This document shows positions 8,090 through 17,548 of a stretch of DNA of 64,000 bases, piece by piece (position 1 is the first letter of the stretch; the number at the start of each line of letters is the position of its first letter). This DNA is from Paraflavitalea sp966211765. GTDB lineage: Bacteria; Bacteroidota; Bacteroidia; Chitinophagales; Chitinophagaceae. The position numbers and the translations under genes were made by a program. The stretch covers positions 16,986 to 80,985 of the forward strand of contig CBIHOV010000039.1 in the NCBI GenBank assembly GCA_966211765.1, written 5' to 3'. Under the pieces are notes generated by a model. That model was not told the origin of the DNA and made no database searches. It was given only the letters and a program-made list of their open reading frames with translations.

Positions 8090-11000
8090 ATGAAAATAGT
8101 GAGCACATTGTATCGGTCCCTATGCCTGGCAGCAGCCCTGCTGCCCTTTATTAGTTCCGCACAACATTTGGAATACAAGGAAGTATTTGCTCCCACCGAA
8201 AGCTGGGTGAAAGCGTCGGAGAGACCTTTCCGCCAGGACATTTGCCTTAATGGCTTCTGGCAGTTTCAGCCCGTAGCATTACCGGTCGGCTTCAAAGAAG
8301 GCATCGACAAGGCGCCTGTCCTCGCTGCTGTCAATACCGATGGTTGGGAGAAAACGCCCATCCGGATTCCTTCTCCCTGGAATGTCAACAGCTTTGCCGA
8401 TAAGAATGCGCAAGGCGGTGACTTCCGTACTTACCCCAGTTATCCCGCAGCCTGGGAAAATACTAAAATGGGATGGCTTAGGAAGAAGTTTAACGTACCG
8501 GCTGGCTGGAAAGGCCAACGCATGCAATTGCATTTTGAAGCAGTGGCTGGTGATGCTGAAATAATCGTCAATGGAAAGAAGATCGGTAACCACTTCGGTA
8601 TCTTCCTGCCTTTTGATATCGACGTTACCGAAGCTATTATACCAGGCAAAGAGAATGAACTACTGGTGGGTGTACGCAAAGCATCCTTATTCGACAAAAG
8701 ACGCGACTATGGTCGTCGCACTTATCAGGCAGGCTCTTTTTGGGGACAGCACATCGCAGGCATCTGGCAGGATGTTTACCTCGTAGCCATTCCCCCTGTG
8801 TACGTGGCTGATGTATATGTGAATCCAAAAGTTGCCGCCCATACACTCGAAGCTGAATTGACCATCGTAAATGAGGGGAGCACCGAAGCCAGTATCACCC
8901 TTTCCGGAAAAGTATTTCCCTGGTTGGCGGCAACTGCCAGTTTATCCGCCAAGCCTGCTTTGGAAATACAACCCGTAACCCTCAAGGTGCCGGCACATGG
9001 CCAGGTCAAAACTACACTCTCAGCTAACGTGCAGGGGCAATTAAAATATTGGTCGCCCCAATCGCCACAGCTCTATGGTCTGGTAGTAAAAACCGTGAGC
9101 AATGGAAAGATCGTTGACAGTAAATATACCCGCTTCGGATGGCGGCAGGTGACACTGAAAGACGATAAGGTATTGCTCAATGGTACAGCCATCACCATGC
9201 GGGGTGATTCCTGGCACTTCCTGGGCATTCCACAAATGACACGGCGGTATGCAGGCGCCTGGTACAAGGCCATGCGCGATGCAAAGCTCAATGCAGTGCG
9301 TTTGCACGCGCAGCCTTATCCTTCTTTTTATTTGGATGTGGCCGATGAAATGGGCATCCTTGTACTCGATGAGACTGCGGTATGGGCCAGTGATGGCGGA
9401 CCCAAACTCAACGACCCTGCTTACTGGCAGGATAGCCGGACCCATTTGAGTGAACTCATTCTGCGCGATCGCAACCACCCCAGTGTATTTGGCTGGAGCG
9501 TATCCAATGAAGTAATGCCCATCGTACGCGGTGTCATGCACAATCCGCCCGGTATGAAGGATACGCTGGTGAAATATTACAGCGTATGGGCCGATATATG
9601 TCGACAGCTTGATCCTTCCCGTCAATGGATCTCTGCTGATGGTGAAGATGATGGAGAAGGCCATTTGCCCGTGTACATCGTGCACTATGGTGGCTTCGAT
9701 GCCATGAACCGCGCAAAGAAAAGTGGTAAGCCCTGGGGAGTGGGAGAGGCAGGCATGGCTTACTATGGCACACCCGAACAAGTGTCCGCTACCAATGGTG
9801 ATCGTGCCTATGAAAGTTTCGAGGGCCGTATGGAAGGCGTTGCCGCCTCATCCTATCAATCACTCATTGCCCAGAAAGAAAGAAACGCTGTATACCAAAG
9901 TGTATTCAATTTGGTGTGGTACGGACTCACACCCATGCCCTTTGGTATGAAAGATATAACCAGGTCGCCTACCCTGGAAGATGGTGTGTATTTCACCCAC
10001 TTCAAAGAAGGCCAGCCCGGAGTACAGCCTGAGCGCCTGGGCCCTTATTGCTCTACCCTCAACCCTGGTTATGATCGTGGCCTGCCATTGTATGGCACCT
10101 GGCCCTTGTTTGATGCTATTCGTGATGCAGGAGAAGATAAAGTAGTGGGCAAATGGATGGCGCCAAAGCCAGTGGCCGAACCAGTTCCTGTAGTGAAGCC
10201 CGTACAATCCGTTCAGGTATTGGCAGGCGAAGGTGGCACACTGGGTAATGCCCTCAGGCAAACTGGCGTTTTATTCACAAAGGATCTCAATGGTGCAATC
10301 CCCGACCTGCTTTTCATTGACGGCGCTCATCCACCTGCAGCTACAAATAAGGCTATCATTGAAAAAGTAACCAACAACGGAGGCACCGTAGTGGTATGGG
10401 GAGTAAGCAACGATCAATTAAGCGCCTTGAATCAACTCCTGCCCTCGCCGTTGAACATCACAGTCCGTACCGCCACCTCATTGGTGAAATTCACCCAATC
10501 ATCCGTTGCCCATATTAAATTCACCGATCCGCTCGATAGTATTGTTGATGGTATCGGTTTGGCCGATCTTTACTTTTCAGAATTGCGTCCTGGCGAGATC
10601 ACTACACAGGCCATCACTGGCGAGCTGGTACAGCAGAGCCGCGTATTGTTAAGGGCTGCCGCCACAGATTGGCTAAAGTGGAATAAACAACCCGAATATG
10701 CCAAAACAGGCATGGTGCTCCGGTCTGAGCTGGAAGCAAAACCAGCTGGTACAGTCCTTATCGCAAAGAGGATGGGGAAGGGCCGCTTGCTCGTAACCAC
10801 CTTACCAGCTGCGCCACGCCTGGCTAAAGCAGAGAAAACAATACGCATGCTCCTTGCCAACCTGGGTACCCCATTGGGCACCGGTAGCGATGCAGGTAAA
10901 CCCTTGTTGAAAGGCGGTGGCATTGTCCGTACATTATTGTCGGGCACATACCCCGTGGCATCCTTACAGGAAGCCGCTGATAAAAACTTCATCGACCCTG

Positions 11001-11449
11001 CGGCCGGCGATGCCATCAAACTGAATGCTTCCGTCGATGGTAAACCCTGGACACTCTTATATGAAGAAAGTGGGCTGGTAGATTTTGCCAAAGTCAAAAT
11101 GGAGGGGCCTAAAAACAATGCCGTAGCTTACCTTAGTTTTTGGGTTTCCAGTCCGAGAGCCCTCGATGACCTGCTCATTGAACCCAATATACCTGTGGTG
11201 AATATGGAAGTGGCAGCCGACGATGCCGTGCAGGTTTGGCTCAATGGAAAAGGGATCATCAACAATATCCGCAATGGCGATATCGACAATGGAAAAGCAA
11301 AAGCCGATGCACTCAAACTCCACCAGGGTTGGAATCACTTCCTCATTAAAGTAATTCAACTCGGTGGTGAATGGAAGTTTACTGGCAGACTCACCTGCAA
11401 TCAACCCGATTTCCTGGCCGATCTGGAATCTGCCTTACAAAAACCTTAA
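8090..11449 (+). CDS. Large secreted GH2 beta-glycosidase (beta-galactosidase-like)
   Basis: A 1119-residue protein with a signal peptide (residues 1 to about 25, FISSAQ). It has the GH2 order: sugar-binding jelly roll (NGFWQFQPV at about 55, LHFEAVAGDAEIIVNGKKIG), an immunoglobulin-like domain, and a TIM barrel with the acid/base pair Asn473-Glu474 in GWSVSNEV and the likely nucleophile Glu553 in WGVGEAGMAYYG. The 79-residue spacing fits the family. The last 400 residues or so add extra modules: a Rossmann-like glutamine-amidotransferase-type segment (VQVLAGEGG, DLLFIDGAHPP) and a terminal jelly-roll (DDAVQVWLNGKGI). GH2 enzymes release beta-linked galactose, mannose, glucuronic acid and others; the exact sugar is not clear. 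With two GH92 genes nearby, a beta-mannosidase or beta-galactosidase acting on complex glycans is plausible. It is the last intact gene of the + strand glycosidase run. Confidence 0.88.
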   Translation: MKIVSTLYRSLCLAAALLPFISSAQHLEYKEVFAPTESWVKASERPFRQDICLNGFWQFQPVALPVGFKEGIDKAPVLAAVNTDGWEKTPIRIPSPWNVNSFADKNAQGGDFRTYPSYPAAWENTKMGWLRKKFNVPAGWKGQRMQLHFEAVAGDAEIIVNGKKIGNHFGIFLPFDIDVTEAIIPGKENELLVGVRKASLFDKRRDYGRRTYQAGSFWGQHIAGIWQDVYLVAIPPVYVADVYVNPKVAAHTLEAELTIVNEGSTEASITLSGKVFPWLAATASLSAKPALEIQPVTLKVPAHGQVKTTLSANVQGQLKYWSPQSPQLYGLVVKTVSNGKIVDSKYTRFGWRQVTLKDDKVLLNGTAITMRGDSWHFLGIPQMTRRYAGAWYKAMRDAKLNAVRLHAQPYPSFYLDVADEMGILVLDETAVWASDGGPKLNDPAYWQDSRTHLSELILRDRNHPSVFGWSVSNEVMPIVRGVMHNPPGMKDTLVKYYSVWADICRQLDPSRQWISADGEDDGEGHLPVYIVHYGGFDAMNRAKKSGKPWGVGEAGMAYYGTPEQVSATNGDRAYESFEGRMEGVAASSYQSLIAQKERNAVYQSVFNLVWYGLTPMPFGMKDITRSPTLEDGVYFTHFKEGQPGVQPERLGPYCSTLNPGYDRGLPLYGTWPLFDAIRDAGEDKVVGKWMAPKPVAEPVPVVKPVQSVQVLAGEGGTLGNALRQTGVLFTKDLNGAIPDLLFIDGAHPPAATNKAIIEKVTNNGGTVVVWGVSNDQLSALNQLLPSPLNITVRTATSLVKFTQSSVAHIKFTDPLDSIVDGIGLADLYFSELRPGEITTQAITGELVQQSRVLLRAAATDWLKWNKQPEYAKTGMVLRSELEAKPAGTVLIAKRMGKGRLLVTTLPAAPRLAKAEKTIRMLLANLGTPLGTGSDAGKPLLKGGGIVRTLLSGTYPVASLQEAADKNFIDPAAGDAIKLNASVDGKPWTLLYEESGLVDFAKVKMEGPKNNAVAYLSFWVSSPRALDDLLIEPNIPVVNMEVAADDAVQVWLNGKGIINNIRNGDIDNGKAKADALKLHQGWNHFLIKVIQLGGEWKFTGRLTCNQPDFLADLESALQKP

Positions 11450-11473
11450 TAAGAACAATCACCAATCTATAAG

Positions 11474-11585
11474 ATGGTCAATAAAAAGATTCGGATGCTC
11501 TTGCTGCCTATGGCCTGCCTGCTGCACCGTTCCGCACCGACAACTGGCCGCCTGTGCCCAAGTGATTAAGGAAAGCGTTTTCTGA
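11474..11585 (+). pseudogene. Remnant of a secreted-protein gene (signal peptide only)
   Basis: An ATG at 11474 opens MVNKKIRMLLLPMACLL, a signal-peptide-like start, but the frame ends at 11569 after 31 codons. In another frame the same stretch reads QLAACAQVIKESVF before a stop at 11583-11585, and LAACAQ looks like the end of a signal peptide. The simplest reading is the 5' end of a further secreted gene that has a frameshift and has lost its body. There is no recognisable domain, and a chance ORF cannot be ruled out. Confidence 0.35.
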
Positions 11586-11595
11586 TCACCCTTTA

Positions 11596-12408
11596 CTATT
11601 GACAGTCCTTTCCAAAGTAAGCTGTAACAGATGCTACAATGATAGCAATGTCAGCTTTATAAAAGCCAGCACCATTCATGCAGCCACATTCAACAATATA
11701 ATATGCATCTCCACAAAGGCAGATATCCATTACAAAAATATCATGAGGGGTATATTCCCTGCACCTGTCTTCTGCAAACGATCTCACAGCGTCCGGACAA
11801 CCCGCCTCTTTGGTCAGTTTAAAGTATTCCCGGTATTTCGATGCAGCAATAACTTTCTTATTCACTATCCATAAGCGCCACTCGTATTGTATATTATAGG
11901 GCTCTGATACAACGATCTTCGTATTAAGGTTCAAATTCAAATTCTCGATGGCGGCAAGTTGTTTATACCAACCTGCTATTTCACTGAACATCCGCACTTC
12001 ACCTGAAAAAGATTTATCATCATTATTGGGCCGGATGAATAGCATTTTTTCACCATCGTGATCACGTTGCATCAGTTCCCCAAAGCTGATGATCGATGCC
12101 TCAAAATTGAGCATATGCTTACCCCAGTGTTCAATATAGTTCTCCATTGAAAAAGCCACCGGGTCAAAAAACAGCCCTTTCCGGCCTTGCACATGATCGT
12201 AGATAAGACCCGTAAAAGTGGTTGATCCGTAATAAACATTGCAAGGCTTTATTTCAAATGCTGGCAACTCATCCGTAAAGGGAATAATATTAACCTCAAT
12301 GCAAGGCACATCGATAAGCTTGCATGCCTCCCTTAAACCTTCCAGATCGTTGGGGTTAGTTACATTCTTCTGAACGACCCATTGTACAGTATTCCTAACC
12401 TGTTCCAT
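11596..12408 (-). CDS. ATP-grasp domain protein, R2K-type
   Basis: A 270-residue cytoplasmic protein without signal peptide. It resembles the short ATP-grasp proteins of the R2K clade. An N-terminal pre-grasp part (IPFTDELPAFEIKPCNVYYG) is followed by the nucleotide-binding half with FIRPNNDDKSFSG, then EWRLWIVNKKVIAASKYRE and the metal-binding end DIFVMDICLCGD..YIVECGCMNGAGFY. R2K enzymes are thought to ligate amino acids or peptides, or to modify proteins, and their substrates are mostly unknown. The gene stands alone on the - strand. A hairpin lies between it and the SusD stop upstream, and it converges with the glycosidase run. There is no obvious link to glycan use. The ATG at 12408 gives the usual family length. 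Confidence 0.78.
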   Translation of the reverse strand: MEQVRNTVQWVVQKNVTNPNDLEGLREACKLIDVPCIEVNIIPFTDELPAFEIKPCNVYYGSTTFTGLIYDHVQGRKGLFFDPVAFSMENYIEHWGKHMLNFEASIISFGELMQRDHDGEKMLFIRPNNDDKSFSGEVRMFSEIAGWYKQLAAIENLNLNLNTKIVVSEPYNIQYEWRLWIVNKKVIAASKYREYFKLTKEAGCPDAVRSFAEDRCREYTPHDIFVMDICLCGDAYYIVECGCMNGAGFYKADIAIIVASVTAYFGKDCQ

Positions 12409-12438
12409 TGATCAAAAATAGGGGTTACGGTTCATATG

Positions 12439-12475
12439 AAATGCCCTCGAAGGTTACTAACCTTTGAGGGCATTT
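12439..12475. terminator. Hairpin between susD-like and ATP-grasp genes
   Basis: AAATGCCCTC..AAGGTT pairs with AACCTT.GAGGGCATTT across a very short loop, with one bulged position. It lies 62 bp past the SusD stop and 30 bp before the ATP-grasp start on the same strand. The T-rich tail ATTTATTTA is on the + side, so termination is likely in one or both directions. Confidence 0.6.
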
Positions 12476-12537
12476 ATTTAAAAATCTATTTCCATCCCAC
12501 AAGATCTCATCAATCCCACAAATCCCAGTTCAGACAT

Positions 12538-14094
12538 TTACGGCGCATCCCACCACAGCGGTGTCAGCAACCGGTATTTTTCCGAATTATCACCCACCGC
12601 CTGTGGGTTGCGATTCTGCTCATTCGTTTCATAGACCATGGCCCTAATCCATTGATTGGGATTACCTGCATCAAAAATCACAGTGTTGATATTGGCCGGC
12701 CTTCTCAATGAAGTGCCATAGATAGCCGTGCTGTAATCCATGCGCCGCATATCCACCCAGGTTTCCGGATTGAGACATTGCGTAATGTATTTCTGTCGCA
12801 TAATATGACTGAGTCCTTGCGTGAGGTTATCAAAATGAGCAGTCAGCCCATCCGCATCTTGCGCTGTCCAGTATGCATTGATCTCGCCAGCTGTTACACC
12901 CAGTTTGCGCATATTGGCTGTTACCCCTTCGCGATAAGCTGCCAGTGCGCCCGGTTTGTCACTTGCCCGCAGACTTGCTTCTGCCTGTATCAGCTTCACT
13001 TCTGAATACGTTATGAATGGGAAGGGCGAAGTGGTATTCGTGTAGTATCCACTCTTGCTGAAAGGTCCATAGTCCGCTTCATTCGTAAAGGTACCTGTAC
13101 CATCCTGTCCACCCACCAGGCCTGCACCCGGCCGTAGGCCCCGATACAGTCCATCCGAAGCGGCTGGTTTCATAATGCGGCTGATCCGTGGGTCCTGGTA
13201 GCTCGTTTCAGTAACCGGGAATTTCGTCAATACATTCACAAAGAATTGCGACCAGGTAAAATAACGAGGGTCCGTAGCTAAGGTAAAGCCACCCCAGCTC
13301 GACCATGGATTTTCATCCGTTTGTTGTGCGCCGGCAATATAAGGGAACTGTGCATCCATCCCATCCGCATTGAATCCGCTTGTACAAGCTGCAATGATAT
13401 TGGCGCTGTTATACTGACTGCCTTTTTTCGACAGATGGTTCATATACCTTGCCCGAAGACTTGAAGCCAGGCGTTTCCATTTGTTCACATCACCCTGGTA
13501 CATAATATCACCCCCACTAAAGTTCAATGGAGTGGTATTGACCCCGTCAAATTTGGTGATGGCATCTGCGAGCAGCGAATCAATATAACGATACACAGTA
13601 GGTCCATCATCCATTTTAGGCAACAGGTTGATCTGTGCGTTGCCATCATAAAAATCACTCGCCACGATTGTACCATATTGGTCGGCCAACATACCCAGGT
13701 TGATGGCCAGCAGTACCTGGCCTGCACCGGCAAAATGCAGGTTATTCTCTTTTTTACCCAGTACGATCAGGTCAACACAATTGGGCATGGTAAATACATA
13801 AGCATTCTGCCAAAAGAAATAGCTGGCTGTAAAACGCCAGGTTTCTGCATTACGATTGGTGCCTGTTAGTAATTTGGTGACCCCATATTGCGTTACACCG
13901 GCTATTTCACGTTCACCCCGCCACATAGAGGCCCCATTGGTGGTAGTGATGGCCCCTATTAACCGGTTATGGGCCGGCATCTCCGTGGGGTTATTGGGAT
14001 CTTTGTTCACGTCCAGAAACTTTTTGCAGGAGCCGGCCGATAACAAAGCCACTGATAAAATGATATATATGATCTTGGTCTTAATATTTTTCAT
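12538..14094 (-). CDS. SusD/RagB-type nutrient-binding outer-membrane lipoprotein
   Basis: A 518-residue lipoprotein. The signal ends in the lipobox SAGSC with the lipidated cysteine at residue 23, followed by KKFLDVNKDPNNPT. That ending, together with LADQYGTIVASDFYDG, EVKLIQAEASLR and the C-terminal PETWVDMRR..Y, marks the SusD-like_2 branch of the SusD/RagB group. These proteins sit on the cell surface, cap the partner SusC barrel and bind oligosaccharides or peptides for import. The gene starts 11 bp after the SusC-like stop on the same strand, the classic susCD arrangement, so the two form one transporter. The ligand cannot be read from the sequence. The nearby glycosidase run points to glycans, but it lies on the other strand. 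A hairpin follows the stop. Confidence 0.93.
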   Translation of the reverse strand: MKNIKTKIIYIILSVALLSAGSCKKFLDVNKDPNNPTEMPAHNRLIGAITTTNGASMWRGEREIAGVTQYGVTKLLTGTNRNAETWRFTASYFFWQNAYVFTMPNCVDLIVLGKKENNLHFAGAGQVLLAINLGMLADQYGTIVASDFYDGNAQINLLPKMDDGPTVYRYIDSLLADAITKFDGVNTTPLNFSGGDIMYQGDVNKWKRLASSLRARYMNHLSKKGSQYNSANIIAACTSGFNADGMDAQFPYIAGAQQTDENPWSSWGGFTLATDPRYFTWSQFFVNVLTKFPVTETSYQDPRISRIMKPAASDGLYRGLRPGAGLVGGQDGTGTFTNEADYGPFSKSGYYTNTTSPFPFITYSEVKLIQAEASLRASDKPGALAAYREGVTANMRKLGVTAGEINAYWTAQDADGLTAHFDNLTQGLSHIMRQKYITQCLNPETWVDMRRMDYSTAIYGTSLRRPANINTVIFDAGNPNQWIRAMVYETNEQNRNPQAVGDNSEKYRLLTPLWWDAP

Positions 14095-14105
14095 GATCCG
14101 ATGTT

Positions 14106-17100
14106 TTAGAGTGTTATTTTCAAACTGATATCCACGCCGCGGGTAGCAGGTATGCCCAGGTTGTCAAAACCAAAGGAGCCGCTACCACCTACACCCGCGC
14201 CGCTGCCCGATACTTCCGGATCAACACCCGAATAGTCCGTGATCAGGATCAGGTTGCGGCCCGTTACTGAGATAAACGCATTTGTGAAAGGCGTTTTGCC
14301 CAGTAATTTTTTGGGAAGATTGTACGTAAGTGTAGCATACCGCATGCGGTACCAGGATCCATCTTCCACAAAGTCATATCCGATAAATGGATAGATCGTT
14401 TGATAATAATTCTGATCCAGCAATACGGATTGTGTGTTCTTGGCGCCGCTCGATTCTATAATGCCATCAAATACCATGGTAGAGCCGCGGTTCAGAGTCT
14501 TGGTGCTTAAACCTCCCCGTACCAGGTAGTTTTCAGTAGCATTATAAATATCTCCACCAATGCGCACATCCCACATAAAGGCCAGCGAGAAATTCTTGTA
14601 GGTAAATGTATTCGTAATACCACCTACCCAATCAGGATTACGGTCGCCAATATTCTGATATGTAGATTGCACCTGTGGATATCCATTATTGGCCAGTAAC
14701 AATTGTCCTGCTGCATTGCGTTTCCACACATTGCCATTGATGCCAAACAAACTACCATTTAAAAAGGCAGCCCCTTGCGCCACATTGCCTGCTGCCCAGG
14801 CATCCGACAATTCAACGCGGTCCAGCGCTCCTGGTAATGATTCTACCGTTGCCGTGTTCTTCGCCAGGTTGAGGTCTACCTGCCAGCTAAAGTCCTTTTG
14901 CCTGATGGGTGTACCATTGATCATCAGCTCCACACCCTTATTCCTGATAGAACCTCCATTCAGGTAAGCGAGGAAAGAACCCGAAGAGGGAGGCGTACGT
15001 GTAGCCAGGATCTGGTCATCAGAAAGCGTACTATAGTACGTGAAGTCAAAACCCAGCCGGTTGTCAAAGAAACGTACCTCACCACCCAGTTCCAATGAGT
15101 TGGTAAACTCAGGTCGCAGGGAAGGATTACCAAAGTAATCATTGGAGTTCAGGATAAATCCCCGCGGGTTAATGGTAAACGTATTTGTAGTATTGGCCAG
15201 GGTAGTGGCCAATACGTGTGGTGGTGCATCTTTACCCACTCTGGCCCAGGATGCCCTGATCTTTCCATAGGACAATACCTTGCCTGTTACTTTGGCGCCC
15301 AGTTCTTCCAGCAGGTCGGTCACAACTACCGAAGTGCTGAAAGCAGGATAAAAGAACGATTGCGCATTCACAGGCAGCGTAGAGGACCAGTCATTTCTTC
15401 CCCGTACATTGAGGTATACAATACCTTTCCAGTCGGCACTGAGATCACCAAACAAGCCAACGATCCTCCGTTGCTGTATGCTTTGTGAAACAGTTCTGTC
15501 ATTCGTATTCGTATTGTTGATACTGGGGAAAGTGGGGTTAATGAAATTGCGGCCATAAGAGAATCCTGTAGTCGATTTGAACACTTCTATATTGTTGCCC
15601 AGCGTAAGGCTGAGGCTGATATCCTTGATCGAGTGTTTCCCTGTCACCAGCAACGTAGAAGTGGTGATCTGACTATTGCGCGAGGATTGTGAGATGGCGC
15701 CTTTTTCTTCCCCGCTAATCGTAGTACCGGCTGCCCGGATACTGGAAAAGTTGTCCGTATAATAATCCGTACCCAGGCGGTACGTTACATTCAGGAATTT
15801 GAAAGGGTCGTAGATCGCGCTTCCTACAAAAATAAAACGGTCTACTTTATCCGAGATCGGATTGTTCTCAATACCCCAATAAGGGTTGTCTGTACCTACA
15901 ATGGTTCTTTGCGTACCATTGGGGTTGAGATAATTCCGCATATCATCATTCTTAGGCCAAAAGATCACGCCCAGCATCGTGCCGCCACCGCTGGTGGTTG
16001 TCGACGTGGCTTCCGACACCCCCTTGCCCTGTAATACGGCGCCACGGTCTGTGTGTGCATAACTGGCGCTGCCGCCTACTTTGAACTTATCACTGAGCTT
16101 CGTATCCGCCGATACACGGAAAGACTTACGCGTAAAGTCCGTATTCTTCACAATACCATCCTGGTCAAAATAAGAGCCCGAAGCATAGAACGTAGTACGG
16201 TCATTACCGCCGCTGAATGAAATATCATGCCGCTGCGTAAAACCTGATTTGAAGAAATTACCCAGGTTGTCATAGATCGTTTCGCCCGGAGAAAACGTGG
16301 GCCCCCAACTGCCAATGGCTGCCGGATTATACACCCCCTGCTCACCTTGTTTGTAAGTGCTTTGCAGATCGGGCAGGTTATTCACATGATCGAAAGAGGC
16401 CGTACCCGAATAGCTGATCACAGATTTACCCGTTACTCCGCGTTTGGTAGTAATGATCACGGCGCCGGATGCCGCCCGCAAGCCATAGAGGGCAGCCGCA
16501 GCAGGTCCTTTTAATACCGTTACACTCGCGATATCTTCCGGGTTGATATCAATGGCCCGGTTGGAAGGCGGTGCAGATTGTCCTACCAGGTTCGTACCCT
16601 GCGTCACAGCCGTGCTGTTATCCATCGGAATACCGTCAATAACATACAGGGGCTGGTTATTGCTGCTTAGCGAAGTGCCACCCCTGATGAGCATAATCGA
16701 AGAAGCGCCCGGAGCCCCACCCGAATTGGTGATCTGTACCCCGGCTACTTTTCCCTGCAGCGCATTCACCAGGTTGGATTGATGGGATTCAGTAATTGCC
16801 TGGGCCTTCACCTCCTGTAAGGAATAGCCCAGCGATCGCTTCTGTGCCGTTACACCAAACGCGGTGACCACCACGGCGGCCTCCGTTTTCGTATCACTTA
16901 CTTTCAGGTTGAAAGTTACCGTGGCAGTACCGGCGCTGTTTACTGTCACTACTTTTGTTTGCGATTCAAAACCTACAAAAGAAGCTTCGAGGCTGTAGGT
17001 GCCGGGCGTTAGCTGGCTGTAAGTAAACTTGCCGTCCTTGTTGCTCATGGTCCCTTTGTTTCCGGGGGTGAGCAGGATGGAAGCACCCTCTACCGGCGCA

Positions 17101-17252
17101 TTTTTGTCATCGAGTACAGTTCCGTTAATGTTTTGTGCAGCTGCATGGAAAACCCCTGTTAACAACAAAATGGTTGTCATCCGCATGATCCGGAGCAACC
17201 TTGTCATGCTGTACCGGGCATAAGCATGTCTGCGTGTGTTACAATTTTGCAT
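14106..17252 (-). CDS. SusC/RagA-type TonB-linked outer-membrane transporter
   Basis: A 1048-residue protein. The N-terminus RRHAYARYSMTRLLRIMRM precedes a signal segment ending in FHAAAQ, an extended form common among SusC proteins. Then follow a carboxypeptidase-regulatory-like domain (NINGTVLDDKNAPVEGASI), the SusC signature VVVTAFGVTAQKRSLGYS, the plug domain (NALQGKVAGVQI, LIRGGTSL, YVIDGIPMDN, LKGPAAAALYG) and a 22-strand-type beta-barrel ending in DISLKITL. It imports oligomers across the outer membrane using TonB energy and pairs with the SusD gene 11 bp downstream. No N-terminal secretin/STN extension is present, so signalling through an anti-sigma factor is not expected. About 300 bp upstream hold two inverted repeats that may control expression. 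Other possible starts are the ATGs at 17207 and 17180. Confidence 0.95.
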   Translation of the reverse strand: MQNCNTRRHAYARYSMTRLLRIMRMTTILLLTGVFHAAAQNINGTVLDDKNAPVEGASILLTPGNKGTMSNKDGKFTYSQLTPGTYSLEASFVGFESQTKVVTVNSAGTATVTFNLKVSDTKTEAAVVVTAFGVTAQKRSLGYSLQEVKAQAITESHQSNLVNALQGKVAGVQITNSGGAPGASSIMLIRGGTSLSSNNQPLYVIDGIPMDNSTAVTQGTNLVGQSAPPSNRAIDINPEDIASVTVLKGPAAAALYGLRAASGAVIITTKRGVTGKSVISYSGTASFDHVNNLPDLQSTYKQGEQGVYNPAAIGSWGPTFSPGETIYDNLGNFFKSGFTQRHDISFSGGNDRTTFYASGSYFDQDGIVKNTDFTRKSFRVSADTKLSDKFKVGGSASYAHTDRGAVLQGKGVSEATSTTTSGGGTMLGVIFWPKNDDMRNYLNPNGTQRTIVGTDNPYWGIENNPISDKVDRFIFVGSAIYDPFKFLNVTYRLGTDYYTDNFSSIRAAGTTISGEEKGAISQSSRNSQITTSTLLVTGKHSIKDISLSLTLGNNIEVFKSTTGFSYGRNFINPTFPSINNTNTNDRTVSQSIQQRRIVGLFGDLSADWKGIVYLNVRGRNDWSSTLPVNAQSFFYPAFSTSVVVTDLLEELGAKVTGKVLSYGKIRASWARVGKDAPPHVLATTLANTTNTFTINPRGFILNSNDYFGNPSLRPEFTNSLELGGEVRFFDNRLGFDFTYYSTLSDDQILATRTPPSSGSFLAYLNGGSIRNKGVELMINGTPIRQKDFSWQVDLNLAKNTATVESLPGALDRVELSDAWAAGNVAQGAAFLNGSLFGINGNVWKRNAAGQLLLANNGYPQVQSTYQNIGDRNPDWVGGITNTFTYKNFSLAFMWDVRIGGDIYNATENYLVRGGLSTKTLNRGSTMVFDGIIESSGAKNTQSVLLDQNYYQTIYPFIGYDFVEDGSWYRMRYATLTYNLPKKLLGKTPFTNAFISVTGRNLILITDYSGVDPEVSGSGAGVGGSGSFGFDNLGIPATRGVDISLKITL

Positions 17253-17313
17253 ACCTGTATGATGGTTTTTGGTTTAAATACAATTGACTTCATACGGAAG
17301 GAGCAGGGGTATG

Positions 17314-17335
17314 CTGTACATCCCGCGGGGTACAG
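17314..17335 (-). promoter_or_regulatory. GC-rich inverted repeat in susC leader
   Basis: CTGTAC at 17314-17319 and GTACAG at 17330-17335 are perfect complements enclosing AT plus the palindrome CCCGCGGG. It lies about 62 bases upstream of the SusC start codon, inside the probable mRNA leader, so it could form an RNA hairpin or bind a protein. Confidence 0.5.
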
Positions 17336-17370
17336 TTAATAACAGTAATAGGGATAGTAGCAAGGATCGG

Positions 17371-17408
17371 TATTGTCCAATGGTTGTAGCGATGCTGTAT
17401 GGACAATA
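17371..17408 (-). promoter_or_regulatory. Spaced inverted repeat upstream of susC-like gene
   Basis: TATTGTCCA at 17371-17379 and TGGACAATA at 17400-17408 are perfect 9-base inverted copies with a 20-base spacer. The symmetry and spacing would suit either a dimeric DNA-binding regulator or a long-loop RNA hairpin. No regulator gene is adjacent. Confidence 0.5.
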
Positions 17409-17548
17409 TTAGTAAGACGGAACTTCTGCATTGATTGCTGCACCGGCAAGCGCCTTTGTTGCCCAAATAAAGCCCGTGAGACCCAAAAGGAAGCCAACGC
17501 CGGAAGATATCAGGCAATAAAGATACAATTACACCTGACTTAAATGTA

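Larger units (their letters stand above)
17253..17548 (-). promoter_or_regulatory. Leader and promoter region of the susC-like operon
   Basis: This gap of nearly 300 bases upstream of the SusC start contains no gene and no clear TAnnTTTG box on the - strand; TATCTTTA at about 17517-17524 is the nearest match. It holds two separate inverted repeats, listed on their own, and appears to be a long 5' leader or operator region. Confidence 0.4.

Noticed and set aside
9041..9781. 246-codon open frame on the - strand inside the GH2 gene
   Set aside because: No domain, and it lies opposite the conserved catalytic region of GH2.
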